DNA from: Saccharomonospora sp. NB11
GTDB taxonomy: Bacteria; Actinomycetota; Actinomycetes; Mycobacteriales; Pseudonocardiaceae
Direction of reading: 5' to 3'
NCBI RefSeq assembly: GCF_015910535.1
Contig: NZ_JACBJG010000007.1
Location: 124,001 to 188,000 of the forward strand
Length of the DNA stretch: 64,000 bases
Below are positions 47,601-57,238 of the stretch, one piece after another (positions within the stretch are counted from its first letter, which is position 1; the number at the start of each line of letters is the position of its first letter). The position numbers and the translations under genes are program-made. Under the pieces are notes generated by a model. It was given only the letters and a program-made list of their open reading frames with translations. It had not been told where the DNA came from and made no database searches.

Positions 47601-49171
47601 TGGCCCTCGTGGGCGCCGCGCAGGCGCAGTGCCGCCACCCGGCCGTCGGCCGTCTCGACGTCGACGTGATAGCCCCCGTTGTGCCGCACCGCGGTGAGGA
47701 GCCCGGCGGCGTCCCGGTCGAGTTCGATGCGGTTGTCGTTGTGGTCGCCGATCGCGGTGAGCGGCACGACCGGGCCGGACGTCGTCGAGGCGTCGAAGTG
47801 GAGCACGCGCGCCGGGTCTCGGCGGGTGATGGTGTAACCCGTGTCGGTGCGCTCCAGCGGCCAGCGCGGCCCCGTCTGTGGCATCACTCGCGCGCCCGGG
47901 TCGGGCAGCGGGTAGACGAGGATCACGCCGTCGTCGGCGACGTACACCACACCCTCGGCGTCGATCTCCAGCCGCTGGTCCAGTGTGGACGCCCAGTTGC
48001 GGCCGAACAGTCGCCCGGCGCGGTAACCCGAGATGTGGGTCCTGCGCAGCACCAGCGGGAGCACACCGGGCAGTTGCAGGTCCGTCTGGCCGAGCACGAC
48101 CTCGCCGCTGGCGATGTCCACCGGGTCGTTCTCGCACACGCGGAAGTCCTCCGGAGTGCGGGTCGTCTCCGGGTTCTGGGGCCGCGCCGAGGTGTCGTTG
48201 CCGTTGCCGGACTGGTTGCCGTTGTTGCCGCCACCGTTGCCGGTGGTGCCGGAGGTGGAGGCGTCACCAGTGTTGCTGTTGCTGTTGCTGTTGCTGCTGG
48301 AGTTCGTGTTCTGGTCGCGATGCGCGGCGCGTTCGTCGGCGAGCCCCCGTGCGTTCTCCGACGCGCTGGAAGCCGAGGTGCGGAGGTCGCCGGCTGCGTT
48401 CGACGCCTGGGTGGCGCCGTCCTTGACCTGACTCGCGCCGTCCTTGACCTGGTTGACCCCGTCGCGGACACCGCTGGCGACGGTGAGGACGTCGCTGATG
48501 CTGTTGGCGTCGCCGAGGTCCGACAGCGCCGTGCCGACCGCCATGATGCCCTGGACGACCTGAGTGGCACCCTCGATGATCGCCTTGATGCCCTCGATGA
48601 GGTCCATGATGGCGTTGTAGATCTGGATGCCGTCGTAGACGAGCTTGACGGCGCGGCCCCAGCCGACCACCGGGATCGGCAGCATCGCCGCCGCCTCGAT
48701 CAGCTTGTTGACCAGCTTCTCGATCAACGCCAGCGCCTGGTCGCACGCCCGCTTGGACCCGTCGGCGACCTTGTTGAGCGCCATCCCGATCAGCTTCGCG
48801 GCCTGGGCGTCGGCCTCCAACCCCACGGTCCACGTGACGTTGATCAGGGTGGAGAAGCTTTCCGCCGCCGGACCGGACCAGGAGGGCCTCAGCTCCTCCG
48901 CCCCGGCGTTGATGTTCTGCCGGACCGCCTGCAACGCCTTGCAGACGTTGTCCCACTCGGCCGCGGCGTTGCCGATCTTCTCGAAATCACCGGTGATCGG
49001 CGTGATGATCGAGGACACGAGGTCCTGGCCCACGACCTTCTGCCAGACCCAGTTGACGGCCTGCACCTGGATGCCGGCGTCCGCGATCGCCTGCTCGATG
49101 GCGGAACCGTCCAACGAGGTGTCGCCGCCGAGGAACTCCCGAGGAGACGCGACCTCTCCGTACGCCGCCAT
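44645..49171 (-). CDS. Polymorphic toxin: WXG100-like N-terminus, RHS repeats, C-terminal effector domain
   Basis: About 1508 residues. Residues 1-130 form a helical WXG-type secretion domain (LRPSWSGPAAESFS carries the W-x-G). A further helical region and a Ser/Asn linker (about 290-345) precede the DUF6531 segment (DPVDIASGEVVLGQTDLQLPG) and roughly twenty YD/RHS repeats, e.g. RYSYDADGNLISVTHPDGS, ending in the core-terminal sequence RYVSNDPLGLAPAANPSAYV. The last 125 residues differ and carry EHTSDPNAPGPHFHAGQPK, GVDFGW and QIGGSHHIFYG, rich in histidines as in HNH/EndoVII-like nucleases. ATG 49171 overlaps the stop of the EspC-like gene (TGATG); GTG 49174 is an alternative. Likely exported by a type VII system as an antibacterial effector (inference). 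Confidence 0.88.
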   Translation of the reverse strand: MAAYGEVASPREFLGGDTSLDGSAIEQAIADAGIQVQAVNWVWQKVVGQDLVSSIITPITGDFEKIGNAAAEWDNVCKALQAVRQNINAGAEELRPSWSGPAAESFSTLINVTWTVGLEADAQAAKLIGMALNKVADGSKRACDQALALIEKLVNKLIEAAAMLPIPVVGWGRAVKLVYDGIQIYNAIMDLIEGIKAIIEGATQVVQGIMAVGTALSDLGDANSISDVLTVASGVRDGVNQVKDGASQVKDGATQASNAAGDLRTSASSASENARGLADERAAHRDQNTNSSSNSNSNSNTGDASTSGTTGNGGGNNGNQSGNGNDTSARPQNPETTRTPEDFRVCENDPVDIASGEVVLGQTDLQLPGVLPLVLRRTHISGYRAGRLFGRNWASTLDQRLEIDAEGVVYVADDGVILVYPLPDPGARVMPQTGPRWPLERTDTGYTITRRDPARVLHFDASTTSGPVVPLTAIGDHNDNRIELDRDAAGLLTAVRHNGGYHVDVETADGRVAALRLRGAHEGQGGPVTVMRYGYDAEGRLSDVVNSSNRAMRFQYDDEGRIVQWTDRNGEWYRYLYDAQGRCIANQGADGFLNGTFSYDTEQRTTRFTDSLGNITTYQLDERNNVAVRTDPLGATTVSEWDEHNRLLSRTDPLGRTTRYSYDADGNLISVTHPDGSQATAEYNEFGRPVVVTEPDGAVWRHSYDERGNLVAVTNPAGAVKRHTYNERGHLVETVDEVGGTRTVRTNDAGLPLVITDPTGASLQHVRDLFGRIVETIDPLGGRTRFRYNVEGKVVARTDPHGATEQWHYDGEGNNVSYVDAMGRTTRYETTHFDLPRRQVLPDGSWLEYDYDTALRPIRVRTSTGLVWTYTYDAAGRVVEERDFDGRVLRYTYDAAGRLTSRTNGAGEVTTFSYDERDRVRERDAAGTVSRFEFDPMGRLLRAVNDDADVTLRRDVLGRVLSETVNGRISRYAYDAAGRRTYRLTPTGNETSWAYDVNHRPTTLHTAGRSVTFGYDAAGREIERVVDTGTVLAQSWTPGHRLLSQTISALPTPGRPGPAAPMARVLQERTFHYQPDGHLTAVDDRLAGSRRFTLDPVGRITGVTGQNWREHYSYDALGNITAASWPGTDAAGPRQYAGNRMQTAGSVRYHYDAQGRLVRREKTRLSRKPEIWHYTWNAEDRLVGVTTPDGVRWRYRYDALGRRIAKQRLAPDGSVAEEIAFTWDGTLLAEQAHSTGHATTWNWAPGSFRPLTQVTRVRANTASREWIDQQFYSIVTDLVGTPTELVDAHGRLAWHATRSVWGDTVADPSAPGPAVSMPLRFPGQYHDPESGLHYNHQRHYDPETGRYVSNDPLGLAPAANPSAYVPNPTLWLDPWGLAACNTYYQTREEALNAAYDRAGIPRGTEPDAVWEVGNDYNRYGEPNYRHSDDLGTHGRYMQFETENGSRVIAEHTSDPNAPGPHFHAGQPKVDPSREGVDFGWSTAPNSDIERYSQIGGSHHIFYGVTPPS
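48272..48295. repeat. GTTGCT hexanucleotide repeat (four copies) in the RHS gene
   Basis: Four perfect GTTGCT copies on the plus strand, encoding Ser-Asn pairs in the linker of the toxin. Changes in copy number would stay in frame and alter linker length only. Confidence 0.8.
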
Positions 49172-49524
49172 CACGCGCTCCCCACCGAGAAGTCACCGGA
49201 ACCGTCGACCAGGCTGTTCAGCCGGTCCATCTCCGCGCGCGAGGCCTCGTCACGGGCCTCGTACTGGTCGGCCGCGGTGAGGAGGTTGTCGCGAACCTCG
49301 CCCATCTTGCCGCTCGCGAAGTCCAACGTGTCGGCGTACAGCCCGACCACCCCGGTCACCACGGGCGCGAGCAGCGCCAACAGGCCGGTGTAGCCGCTCG
49401 TGTCGCCGCCCTTCTCGGTGGCGTGACGGCTGATGGCCGACAGGTGGTCGGCCTGCTGGCTCAGCAGCTCAGCGCAACCGCGTAGCTCCGAGGGTTCGAC
49501 GTGATGACCCCCACCGTTCGGCAT
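49171..49524 (-). CDS. EspC-like type VII secretion target (DUF2580 type)
   Basis: 117 residues. VEPSELRGCAELLSQQADHLSAISRHA followed by DTLDFASGKMGEVRDNLLTAADQYEARDEASRAEM gives the two-helix plan of EspC-family secreted proteins, with a YxxxD-like YEARDE element near the C-terminus. GGGGGAAG lies before ATG 49524. It overlaps the toxin start by one base (TGATG), so it is translated together with it and may serve as its export partner. Confidence 0.8.
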   Translation of the reverse strand: MPNGGGHHVEPSELRGCAELLSQQADHLSAISRHATEKGGDTSGYTGLLALLAPVVTGVVGLYADTLDFASGKMGEVRDNLLTAADQYEARDEASRAEMDRLNSLVDGSGDFSVGSA

Positions 49525-49635
49525 GGTGCTTCCCCCAGTGACGTCGCCGAATCTTCGATGTGACGTGCTCTCGGGGCCGAGGCTTCGCGCGAATGAGCCA
49601 CAACGAGAGCGCGCGTTACTCTACGCTGCCCGCCC

Positions 49636-50259
49636 ATGACGGTTCACAACAACGACGGATTCGACGCTCCGACCACGGCATTTTCCACCGACGCCTTCGA
49701 TGACAGTGGATTCACCACACCGGACGACCTCGCCGGAGGTGAGCAGGAGACCGAGCGCCCCGCCGAGTCGCTGCACGGGGGGATCGACTTCGGGCTCTTC
49801 GTCGTCCGGCTCATGCTCGGTGGGTTGATGATCGCCCACGGCCTGCAGAAGTTCGGGCTGTTCGACGGTCCCGGAATCGACGGCTTCGCGCAGATGCTCA
49901 CGCAGCTCGGGTTCAAGGACCAGACGACGGTGCTGGCGTGGGTCACCGCGGTGTCCGAAGTGGGCGGTGGTGCACTGCTCGTGCTGGGACTGTTCACGCC
50001 GTTCGGCGCGGCGGCGGTGCTGGGTGTGCTCGCCAACGCCGTCTACGTCAAGTTCGAGAACGGATTCTTCGCTGCGGCGGGCGGGTTCGAGTTCGACCTG
50101 CTGATCGCCGTCGTCGCGTTCGCATTGCTCTTCACCGGCGCGGGACGCGTGTCGATCGACAAGAACACGCCGTGGCGGCGCAAGCCGTGGCCGCTCGGGC
50201 TGGTCTCGCTGGTGATCGCCGCCGGGTTGACAGCGGCCCTCATCGTGATGTTCCGGTGA
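49636..50259 (+). CDS. DoxX-family membrane protein
   Basis: 207 residues: acidic N-terminal tail, then four helices typical of DoxX (GLFVVRLMLGGLMIAHGLQKFG, VTAVSEVGGGALLVLGLF, AAVLGVLANAVYVKF, FDLLIAVVAFALLFTGAG) and an extra C-terminal helix. Mycobacterial DoxX (Rv3005c) forms a membrane redox complex with SodA and SseA; neither is in this window. ATG 49636 has TACGCT eight bases upstream, consistent with a leaderless mRNA. Confidence 0.9.
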   Translation: MTVHNNDGFDAPTTAFSTDAFDDSGFTTPDDLAGGEQETERPAESLHGGIDFGLFVVRLMLGGLMIAHGLQKFGLFDGPGIDGFAQMLTQLGFKDQTTVLAWVTAVSEVGGGALLVLGLFTPFGAAAVLGVLANAVYVKFENGFFAAAGGFEFDLLIAVVAFALLFTGAGRVSIDKNTPWRRKPWPLGLVSLVIAAGLTAALIVMFR

Positions 50260-50262
50260 CGA

Positions 50263-50297
50263 CGTGGGGGCGAGCGGCGAACCGGATCGCCCCCACG
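50263..50297. terminator. Bidirectional hairpin between doxX-like gene and ilvD
   Basis: CGTGGGGGCGA at 50263-50273 pairs with TCGCCCCCACG at 50287-50297 (11 bp perfect stem) in the 45-bp convergent gap. Confidence 0.8.
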
Positions 50298-50304
50298 CCG
50301 CCGA

Positions 50305-52149
50305 TCACTTGTCCGGGTTGCGGACGGCGCCGGTGTCGGCCGACGTCGCCATCCGGGCGTAGGCGCGCAGCGCGGCGGTGACCGGACGCTCCCGGTTGAC
50401 CGGCTGCCACGGCTTCTCGGACGCCTCCATCTTGGCGCGGCGCTCGGCGAGCACGTCGGCGTCGACGAGCAGTTCGAGCTTCCGCTCGTGCACGTCGATG
50501 AGGATCTCGTCGCCGTTCTCCACGAGGCCGATGGTGCCGCCCGCGGCGGCCTCGGGGGAGATGTGGCCGACGGAGATGCCCGACGAGCCGCCGGAGAACC
50601 GGCCGTCGGTGATGAGCGCGCACACCTTGCCGAGGCCCGCGCCCTTGAGGAACGCCGTCGGGTGCAGCATCTCCTGCATGCCCGGTCCGCCCGCGGGGCC
50701 CTCGTAGCGCACGACGACGACCTCGCCCGGCTGCACCTCCTTGTTGAGGATGGCCGACACGGCCTCCTCCTGGCTCTCCACGACCCGAGCCGGGCCGCGG
50801 AAGTGCCACAGTTCCTCGTCGATGCCCGCGGACTTGATCACGGCGCCGTTCTCGGCGAGGTTGCCCCGCAGGACCGTGAGGCCGCCACTGGCGGTGTAGG
50901 CGTGGGCGACGTCGCGGATGCAGCCGTTCTCGGCGTCGGTGTCGAGCGACGACCACCGGTTGGTCGTCGAGAACGCCTCCGTGGTGCGCACCCCGCCCGG
51001 TGCGGCGTGGAAGAGGTCGAGCGCGCGTTCCGACGGCGACTCGCTCCGAATGTCCCACGTGGACAGCCATTCGTCGAGCGAGGACGCGTGGACGGCGTGG
51101 ACGTCGGTGTTGAGGAAACCGCCCCGGTACAGCTCGCCGAGGATGGCCGGGATTCCGCCTGCCCGGTGCACGTCCTCCATGTGGTAGTCGGAGTTCGGCG
51201 ACACCTTGGACAGACAGGGCACCTCACGGCCGATCCGGTCGATGTCGTCGAGCGTGAAGTCGATCTCGCCCTCCTGCGCGGCGGCGAGGATGTGCAGCAC
51301 CGTGTTGGTGGACCCGCCCATGGCCATGTCGAGCGCCATGGCGTTCTCGAACGCCGCCTTGGTGGCGATCGAACGGGGGAGCGCGGACTCGTCGTCCTCG
51401 CCGTACCACCGCTTCGCCAGCTCGACGACCGTCCGGCCCGCCTCGACGAAGAGGTCCCGCCGCGCGGCGTGGGTGGCGAGCGTCGAACCGTTGCCGGGCA
51501 GGGAGAGGCCGAGCGCCTCGGTGAGGCAGTTCATCGAGTTGGCGGTGAACATGCCGGAGCAGGACCCGCACGTCGGACACGCCGACTGCTCCACGACGGA
51601 CAACCCGGCGTCGTCGACGGACGAGTTGGCCGACGCCGAGATCGCGGTGATGAGGTCGGTGGGCGCGTGCGCGACACCGTCGACGACCACGGCCTTGCCC
51701 GCCTCCATCGGCCCGCCGGAGACGAAGACCGTGGGGATGTTGAGCCGCATGGCGGCGTTCAGCATGCCCGGGGTGATCTTGTCGCAGTTCGAGATGCACA
51801 CCAGCGCGTCGGCCTGGTGGGCGTTGGCCATGTACTCCACCGAGTCGGCGATGATCTCGCGCGAGGGCAGCGAGTAGAGCATGCCGCTGTGTCCCATCGC
51901 GATGCCGTCGTCGACGGCGATCGTGTGGAACTCCCGGGGAACGCCACCGGCCTCGCGGACGGCCTCGGCGACGACTTCGCCGAGGTCCTTGAGATGTACG
52001 TGTCCCGGCACGAACTGGGTGTAGGAGTTGGCGATCGCCACGATGGGCTTGCCGAAGTCGTTGTCGGTCATGCCGGTGGCGCGCCACAGGGAGCGAGCTC
52101 CCGCGGCGTTGCGGCCGTGGGTCGTGGTTCGGGAACGCAGAGCAGGCAT
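50305..52149 (-). CDS. ilvD: Dihydroxy-acid dehydratase
   Basis: 614 residues; dehydrates dihydroxy-isovalerate and dihydroxy-methylvalerate in valine, leucine and isoleucine synthesis. Fe-S cysteines in [12 protein letters not shown] and [28 protein letters not shown] and the C-terminal [19 protein letters not shown] are also typical. ATG 52149 has TAGAGT six bases upstream and no ribosome-binding site, so probably leaderless. It lies close to ilvB-ilvN-ilvC but on the other strand and without an attenuator. Confidence 0.97.
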   Translation of the reverse strand: MPALRSRTTTHGRNAAGARSLWRATGMTDNDFGKPIVAIANSYTQFVPGHVHLKDLGEVVAEAVREAGGVPREFHTIAVDDGIAMGHSGMLYSLPSREIIADSVEYMANAHQADALVCISNCDKITPGMLNAAMRLNIPTVFVSGGPMEAGKAVVVDGVAHAPTDLITAISASANSSVDDAGLSVVEQSACPTCGSCSGMFTANSMNCLTEALGLSLPGNGSTLATHAARRDLFVEAGRTVVELAKRWYGEDDESALPRSIATKAAFENAMALDMAMGGSTNTVLHILAAAQEGEIDFTLDDIDRIGREVPCLSKVSPNSDYHMEDVHRAGGIPAILGELYRGGFLNTDVHAVHASSLDEWLSTWDIRSESPSERALDLFHAAPGGVRTTEAFSTTNRWSSLDTDAENGCIRDVAHAYTASGGLTVLRGNLAENGAVIKSAGIDEELWHFRGPARVVESQEEAVSAILNKEVQPGEVVVVRYEGPAGGPGMQEMLHPTAFLKGAGLGKVCALITDGRFSGGSSGISVGHISPEAAAGGTIGLVENGDEILIDVHERKLELLVDADVLAERRAKMEASEKPWQPVNRERPVTAALRAYARMATSADTGAVRNPDK

Positions 52150-52198
52150 GGCCGCACTCTACGCCCGTCCACTGAATGGGAAGGCGCCGGTGGGAGCT

Positions 52199-52762
52199 CT
52201 AGCGACCGTCTCGGTCCTCGGACGCGGGGTCGTCGGCGCGATCGGCCCCCGTCGCATCGGTGTCGGTGCTCTTCTCCCGGGCCGCCGCGTCCGCGGGGGC
52301 GTCACCGGAGGTCTCGCCGTCGTCGGAGAGCAGGCCCGACGGGTCGGGCACGCGACCCTCGCTGACGAGGGAGAGCACCGGGAGGTGCCGGGTGCGCACG
52401 GACGGCAGGGCCACCTTCGTGTCGTCGGTCAGCACCGCGACGACCGACGCCTTCGGCGTGATCGCGAAGCCCTTGAGCGCGTCCCACGGCAACGTCCGGG
52501 TGCCGAGCATCGTCCGCACCTCGAGGCCGTCGCGCGTGGCGACCGTGCGGGTGCGCACGATCCACACCGCCACGAGGATGGGCACGACGAGCAGCACCAG
52601 CAGGTAGGGCAGGGTCGCGGCGAAGGGGAACATGCACATGAAGAGCATCAGCACGCCGATCAGCGCGGTTCCCGGGATGCGGAAGACGGCGCGGTGGCCC
52701 TTCTCCGGAGTGCCCTCGTTTGTCGCGCCGCCGTCGGTCGTGCCGCGCTCGTCCGTCGTCAT
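52199..52762 (-). CDS. PH-domain membrane protein
   Basis: 187 residues from ATG 52762; the frame opens at a GTG 14 codons upstream. Two adjacent hydrophobic segments (ALIGVLMLFMCMFPFAATLPYLLVLLVVPILVAVWIV) are followed by a bacterial PH-like domain (ATRDGLEVRTMLGTRTLPWDALKGFAI) and a disordered acidic tail. Common in actinobacteria beside ilvB; role unknown. Confidence 0.82.
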   Translation of the reverse strand: MTTDERGTTDGGATNEGTPEKGHRAVFRIPGTALIGVLMLFMCMFPFAATLPYLLVLLVVPILVAVWIVRTRTVATRDGLEVRTMLGTRTLPWDALKGFAITPKASVVAVLTDDTKVALPSVRTRHLPVLSLVSEGRVPDPSGLLSDDGETSGDAPADAAAREKSTDTDATGADRADDPASEDRDGR

Positions 52763-52881
52763 GGTCGTGTCCTGCTCTCGTTCCGCCACACTGTGATGGT
52801 GCACCGCAGCTCAGCGGCGTTGCCATTCGGGGCAGTCCGATAGTCGGGAGGTCCAGTATCCGGGATCACTGTCTCGCAGAG

Positions 52882-52911
52882 TTGACACTTTCCGAGCGGT
52901 CCCGATAACGT
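52882..52911 (+). promoter_or_regulatory. ilvB promoter
   Basis: TTGACA at 52882-52887, 18-bp spacer, TAACGT at 52906-52911: the best consensus promoter in the window. Transcription should start about 7 bp later, on or beside the GTG of the leader peptide at 52919. Confidence 0.8.
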
Positions 52912-52918
52912 CGCACCC

Positions 52919-52966
52919 GTGACATCGCAGCTTGTTCTCGTACTTCCCCCGCGCGTCGGCGCGTAG
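52919..52966 (+). CDS. ilvB leader peptide
   Basis: 15 codons, reading MTSQLVLVLPPRVGA: five consecutive leucine and valine codons, the end products of the pathway. The GTG lies 7 bp after the -10 box, so translation is probably leaderless. It precedes the terminator at 52994-53031. A stalled ribosome on LVLVL would cover the segment before GCGCGTCG (52951-52958), which can pair with CGACGCGC (52985-52992). Confidence 0.75.
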   Translation: MTSQLVLVLPPRVGA

Positions 52967-52993
52967 GGGACGGTACCTCTGCGTCGACGCGCG

Positions 52994-53031
52994 ACCCTCG
53001 TGCGACCACACCTGGTCGGCGAGGGTTTTTT
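52994..53031 (+). terminator. ilvB attenuator terminator
   Basis: ACCCTCG at 52994-53000 pairs with CGAGGGT at 53020-53026, with an inner GACCA/TGGTC stem, followed by six Ts. It lies 104 bp before ilvB and 27 bp after the leader-peptide stop, as expected of an amino-acid attenuator. Confidence 0.82.
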
Positions 53032-53134
53032 GTTGCTCGGACGGCGTCGAGGGACCTGCGTCTTCGCACGAGAACGGCAGCCCCGACCGAAGAACACACG
53101 ACCCATACCGGACACACCCACGAGGCGAGAACCG

Positions 53135-54988
53135 ATGACAAGCGCCACCTCGCGATCGGACACGAGCGCCGGGACGAAGCCCACCGCGTCGCCCGGTCAC
53201 CCCCGCCCCAAGCCGACCCCGCCCGCAGGAACACCCATTCGGGTGACGGGCGCGCAGTCGCTCGTACGGTCCCTCGAGGCCGTCGGTGTCGAGGTCGTCT
53301 TCGGGATTCCCGGTGGCACGATTCTTCCCGCCTACGACCCGCTGCTCGACTCCACCAAGGTGCGGCACGTCCTCGTGCGGCACGAGCAGGGCGCGGGGCA
53401 TGCCGCGACCGGCTACGCGCAGGCCACCGGCAAGGTCGGCGTGTGCATGGCCACCTCCGGGCCCGGTGCGACGAACCTGGTGACGCCGCTGGCGGACGCG
53501 TACATGGACTCCGTTCCCGTGGTCGCCGTCACGGGTCAGCAGACGCGCGGCCTCATCGGCACGGACGCCTTCCAGGAAGCCGACATCTGCGGCATCACCA
53601 TGCCGATCACGAAGCACAACTTCCTGGTCACCGAGCCCGCCGACATCCCGAGGGTGATCGCCGAGGCCTTCCACCTCGCGAGCACCGGACGTCCCGGCCC
53701 CGTCCTCGTGGACATCCCCAAGGACGTGCTGCAGGAGACGACGTCGTTCGCGTGGCCGCCGGAGATGAACCTGCCCGGGTACCGGCCCACGCTGCGTCCT
53801 CACGGCAAGCAGGTCCGGGAGGCCGCTCGGCTGATCACCCGCGCGAAGCGCCCCGTGTTCTACGTCGGGGGCGGCGTGCTCAAGGCCGGCGCGTCGGCGC
53901 AGCTTCGCGAGCTGGCCGAGCTGACCGGCATCCCGGTGGTCACGACGCTGATGGCGCGGGGCGCGTTCCCCGACTCCCACCGGCAGCACCTCGGGATGCC
54001 CGGCATGCACGGGTCGGTGGCAGCCGTCGCAGCCATGCAGCGGGCGGACCTGCTCGTGGCGCTGGGCGCCCGCTTCGACGACCGGGTGACGGGCAAGCTG
54101 GAGTCCTTCGCGCCCGATGCCCAGGTGGTGCACGCCGACATCGACCCGGCGGAGATCTCCAAGAACCGCAAGGCCGACGTGCCGATCGTGGGCGACTGCG
54201 CCGAGATCATCACCGAGCTGGTCGACGCGGTGAAGGCCGAGACCGCGAACAGCGGCACGGCCGACCTGTCCGCGTGGTGGTTGCAGCTCGACTCGTGGCG
54301 CGACACGTTCCCCGCCGGATACGAGTGGCCCGCGGACGGCACGCTGGCGCCGCAGTACGTCATCGAGCGCATCGGCGCGCTCGTGGGTCCCGACGCCATC
54401 TACACGGCCGGGGTCGGGCAGCACCAGATGTGGGCGGCGCAGTTCGTCAAGTACGAGCAGCCCCGGACGTGGATCAACTCCGGCGGCCTTGGCACCATGG
54501 GCTTCGCCGTTCCCGCCGCCATGGGCGCCCAGTTCGGCAGGCCCGACAAGCAGGTGTGGGCCATCGACGGCGACGGCTGCTTCCAGATGACGAACCAGGA
54601 ACTCGCCACGTGTGCCATCGAGGGCGCGCCCATCAAGGTGGCCGTCATCAACAACGGCAACCTCGGCATGGTGCGGCAGTGGCAGAACCTCTTCTACTCG
54701 GAGCGGTACTCCAACACCGACCTGGGCACGCACAAGCACCGCATCCCGGACTTCGCGTTGCTCGCCGAGGCGCTGGGATGCGCTGGACTGCGGTGCGACA
54801 CGAAGGACAAGGTCGACGACACGATCCGCCGGGCCATGGAGATCAACGACCGGCCGGTCGTCATCGACTTCGTGGTCGGCAAGGACGCCCAGGTCTGGCC
54901 GATGGTGGCCGCGGGCACCAGCAACGACGAGATCATGGCGGCGCGGGGCATCCGACCGCTGTTCGACGAGGACGAGGTGTCGCAGTGA
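53135..54988 (+). CDS. ilvB: Acetolactate synthase large subunit
   Basis: 617 residues; thiamine-diphosphate enzyme making acetolactate and acetohydroxybutyrate. Catalytic glutamate in [16 protein letters not shown], central FAD-binding domain ([17 protein letters not shown]) and the ThDP/Mg motif [16 protein letters not shown] ending [14 protein letters not shown] 35-residue Pro/Thr-rich N-terminal tail precedes the conserved core. ATG 53135 is chosen over the earlier frame opening, which would run through the attenuator. Operon with ilvN and ilvC. Confidence 0.97.
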   Translation: MTSATSRSDTSAGTKPTASPGHPRPKPTPPAGTPIRVTGAQSLVRSLEAVGVEVVFGIPGGTILPAYDPLLDSTKVRHVLVRHEQGAGHAATGYAQATGKVGVCMATSGPGATNLVTPLADAYMDSVPVVAVTGQQTRGLIGTDAFQEADICGITMPITKHNFLVTEPADIPRVIAEAFHLASTGRPGPVLVDIPKDVLQETTSFAWPPEMNLPGYRPTLRPHGKQVREAARLITRAKRPVFYVGGGVLKAGASAQLRELAELTGIPVVTTLMARGAFPDSHRQHLGMPGMHGSVAAVAAMQRADLLVALGARFDDRVTGKLESFAPDAQVVHADIDPAEISKNRKADVPIVGDCAEIITELVDAVKAETANSGTADLSAWWLQLDSWRDTFPAGYEWPADGTLAPQYVIERIGALVGPDAIYTAGVGQHQMWAAQFVKYEQPRTWINSGGLGTMGFAVPAAMGAQFGRPDKQVWAIDGDGCFQMTNQELATCAIEGAPIKVAVINNGNLGMVRQWQNLFYSERYSNTDLGTHKHRIPDFALLAEALGCAGLRCDTKDKVDDTIRRAMEINDRPVVIDFVVGKDAQVWPMVAAGTSNDEIMAARGIRPLFDEDEVSQ

Positions 54989-55028
54989 CGACCCCTCACC
55001 CCGGAGCGCGAAAGGAACACAGGCGCGC

Positions 55029-55535
55029 ATGAGTCAGCACACGTTGAGCGTCCTGGTCGAGAACGTGCCGGGCGTGCTCGCCCGGGTCTCGGGACTGTTC
55101 TCCCGCCGTGGCTTCAACATCGAATCACTTGCCGTGGGACCCACGGAGAATCCCGAGGTGTCCCGGATGACGATCGTGGTCGCCGTCGAGGAACAACCAC
55201 TCGAACAGGTGACCAAGCAGCTCAACAAGCTCGTCAACGTCATCAAGATCGTGGAGCTGAACCCGGCCGCGTCGGTGCAGCGCGAACTGCTGCTCGTCAA
55301 GGTGCGGGCCGACGCCACGGTGCGGAGTCAGGTCCTCGAAACCGTCCAGTTGTTCCGCGCGAAGGTCGTCGACGTGTCGCCGGAGGCACTGACGATCGAG
55401 GCCACCGGAACCGCGGACAAGATCAACGCATTGCTCCGCATGCTGGAGCCGTACGGCGTGCGTGAGCTCGTGAAGTCGGGCATGGTCGCGGTGGGCCGGG
55501 GCGCCCGCTCGATCACGGCGACGGCGACCCGCTGA
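55029..55535 (+). CDS. ilvN: Acetolactate synthase small (regulatory) subunit
   Basis: 168 residues. N-terminal ACT domain (HTLSVLVENVPGVLARVSGLF ... GFNIESLAVGPTE) binds valine for feedback inhibition, and the C-terminal half (QRELLLVKVRADATVRSQVLE) activates IlvB. Starts 40 bp after ilvB, with AAAGGA upstream. Confidence 0.97.
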   Translation: MSQHTLSVLVENVPGVLARVSGLFSRRGFNIESLAVGPTENPEVSRMTIVVAVEEQPLEQVTKQLNKLVNVIKIVELNPAASVQRELLLVKVRADATVRSQVLETVQLFRAKVVDVSPEALTIEATGTADKINALLRMLEPYGVRELVKSGMVAVGRGARSITATATR

Positions 55536-55559
55536 CGCCCCACCGCCCAACCGAAGTGA

Positions 55560-56591
<1,032 letters not shown>

Positions 56592-56602
56592 GTCGACGTC
56601 GC

Positions 56603-56640
56603 CGTCGGGGCCCGGCACCTCGGGTGCGCGGGCCTCGACG
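56603..56640 (+). terminator. Terminator of ilvB-ilvN-ilvC
   Basis: Stacked stems CGTCG/CGACG, GGCCCG/CGGGCC and CACC/GGTG separated by one- or two-base bulges, 11 bp after the ilvC stop. Confidence 0.65.
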
Positions 56641-56705
56641 GGCGTCGCCCGCGCGGAGCGTCTCCGAGTGTCCGTGCTGGAAGGTATGTCCTACCGTGGC
56701 GCTCC

Positions 56706-56984
56706 ATGACGAACGATTCCGTTGTGGTCGACGACAAGGTCGACGTGCGCGAGGAACTCGATCTCTCGACCGCGCAGTGGAGGCGTCTTCCCGGTCCGGA
56801 CCCCGACTCCGCCGACGGGCCCGACATCGTGGAGTACGCCTTCGTCACTCACAGCGACGCGGTGACCTACGTGGCGCTGCGTCAGGGGAGCGGCACGGAC
56901 GGCACTGTGCTGGTCTTCACGCCGTCCGAATGGGACGCCTTCCTCCTGGGTACCAGGGCGGGGGAGTTCGATCGGCCGGCCTGA
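56706..56984 (+). CDS. DUF397-like protein
   Basis: 92 residues; DLSTAQWRRLPGPDPDSAD, VEYAFV and DGTVLVFTPSEWDAFLLGTRAGEFD match the DUF397 plan seen in actinomycetes, where such proteins commonly pair with an XRE regulator. No XRE gene adjoins it. The first 20 residues are acidic. TACCGT lies eight bases before ATG 56706. A perfect hairpin follows. Confidence 0.8.
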   Translation: MTNDSVVVDDKVDVREELDLSTAQWRRLPGPDPDSADGPDIVEYAFVTHSDAVTYVALRQGSGTDGTVLVFTPSEWDAFLLGTRAGEFDRPA

Positions 56985-57000
56985 GAGACGGATGTGACGC

Positions 57001-57024
57001 TGTGTCCGCGGCTGCGCGGACACA
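57001..57024 (+). terminator. Perfect hairpin with GTGTCCGC/GCGGACAC arms
   Basis: TGTGTCCGCG, loop GCTG, CGCGGACACA: a 10-bp perfect stem 16 bp after the DUF397 stop. Its arms equal one forward and one inverted core of the 21-bp repeat family. Confidence 0.75.
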
Positions 57025-57127
57025 CGTCGTCGGGCGCGTGCGCGCCTCGCCTGGCCCAGGCCGTCGAGCGGGCCCGGCGCACATCGTGGGAAACGGTGTC
57101 CCGATGTGCCTTTTCGGTTCCGACGTA

Positions 57128-57158
57128 TTGCGGCGGTCCGGTCGTCCAGGACTAGACT
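57128..57158 (+). promoter_or_regulatory. Possible serA promoter
   Basis: TTGCGG at 57128 and TAGACT at 57153-57158, spaced by 19 bp, which is slightly long. Confidence 0.35.
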
Positions 57159-57238
57159 CCGGGCTTCGAGGACACAGTGTCGTGGCCTGCCATTGAGCGT
57201 CTGTGAATAACCCCGATTCTTGAGACGAAAGGCGCATC

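Noticed and set aside
44675-49393. Plus-strand 1572-codon open frame antisense to the RHS gene
   Set aside because: Mirror of the RHS repeats; the sense strand encodes clear YD repeats.
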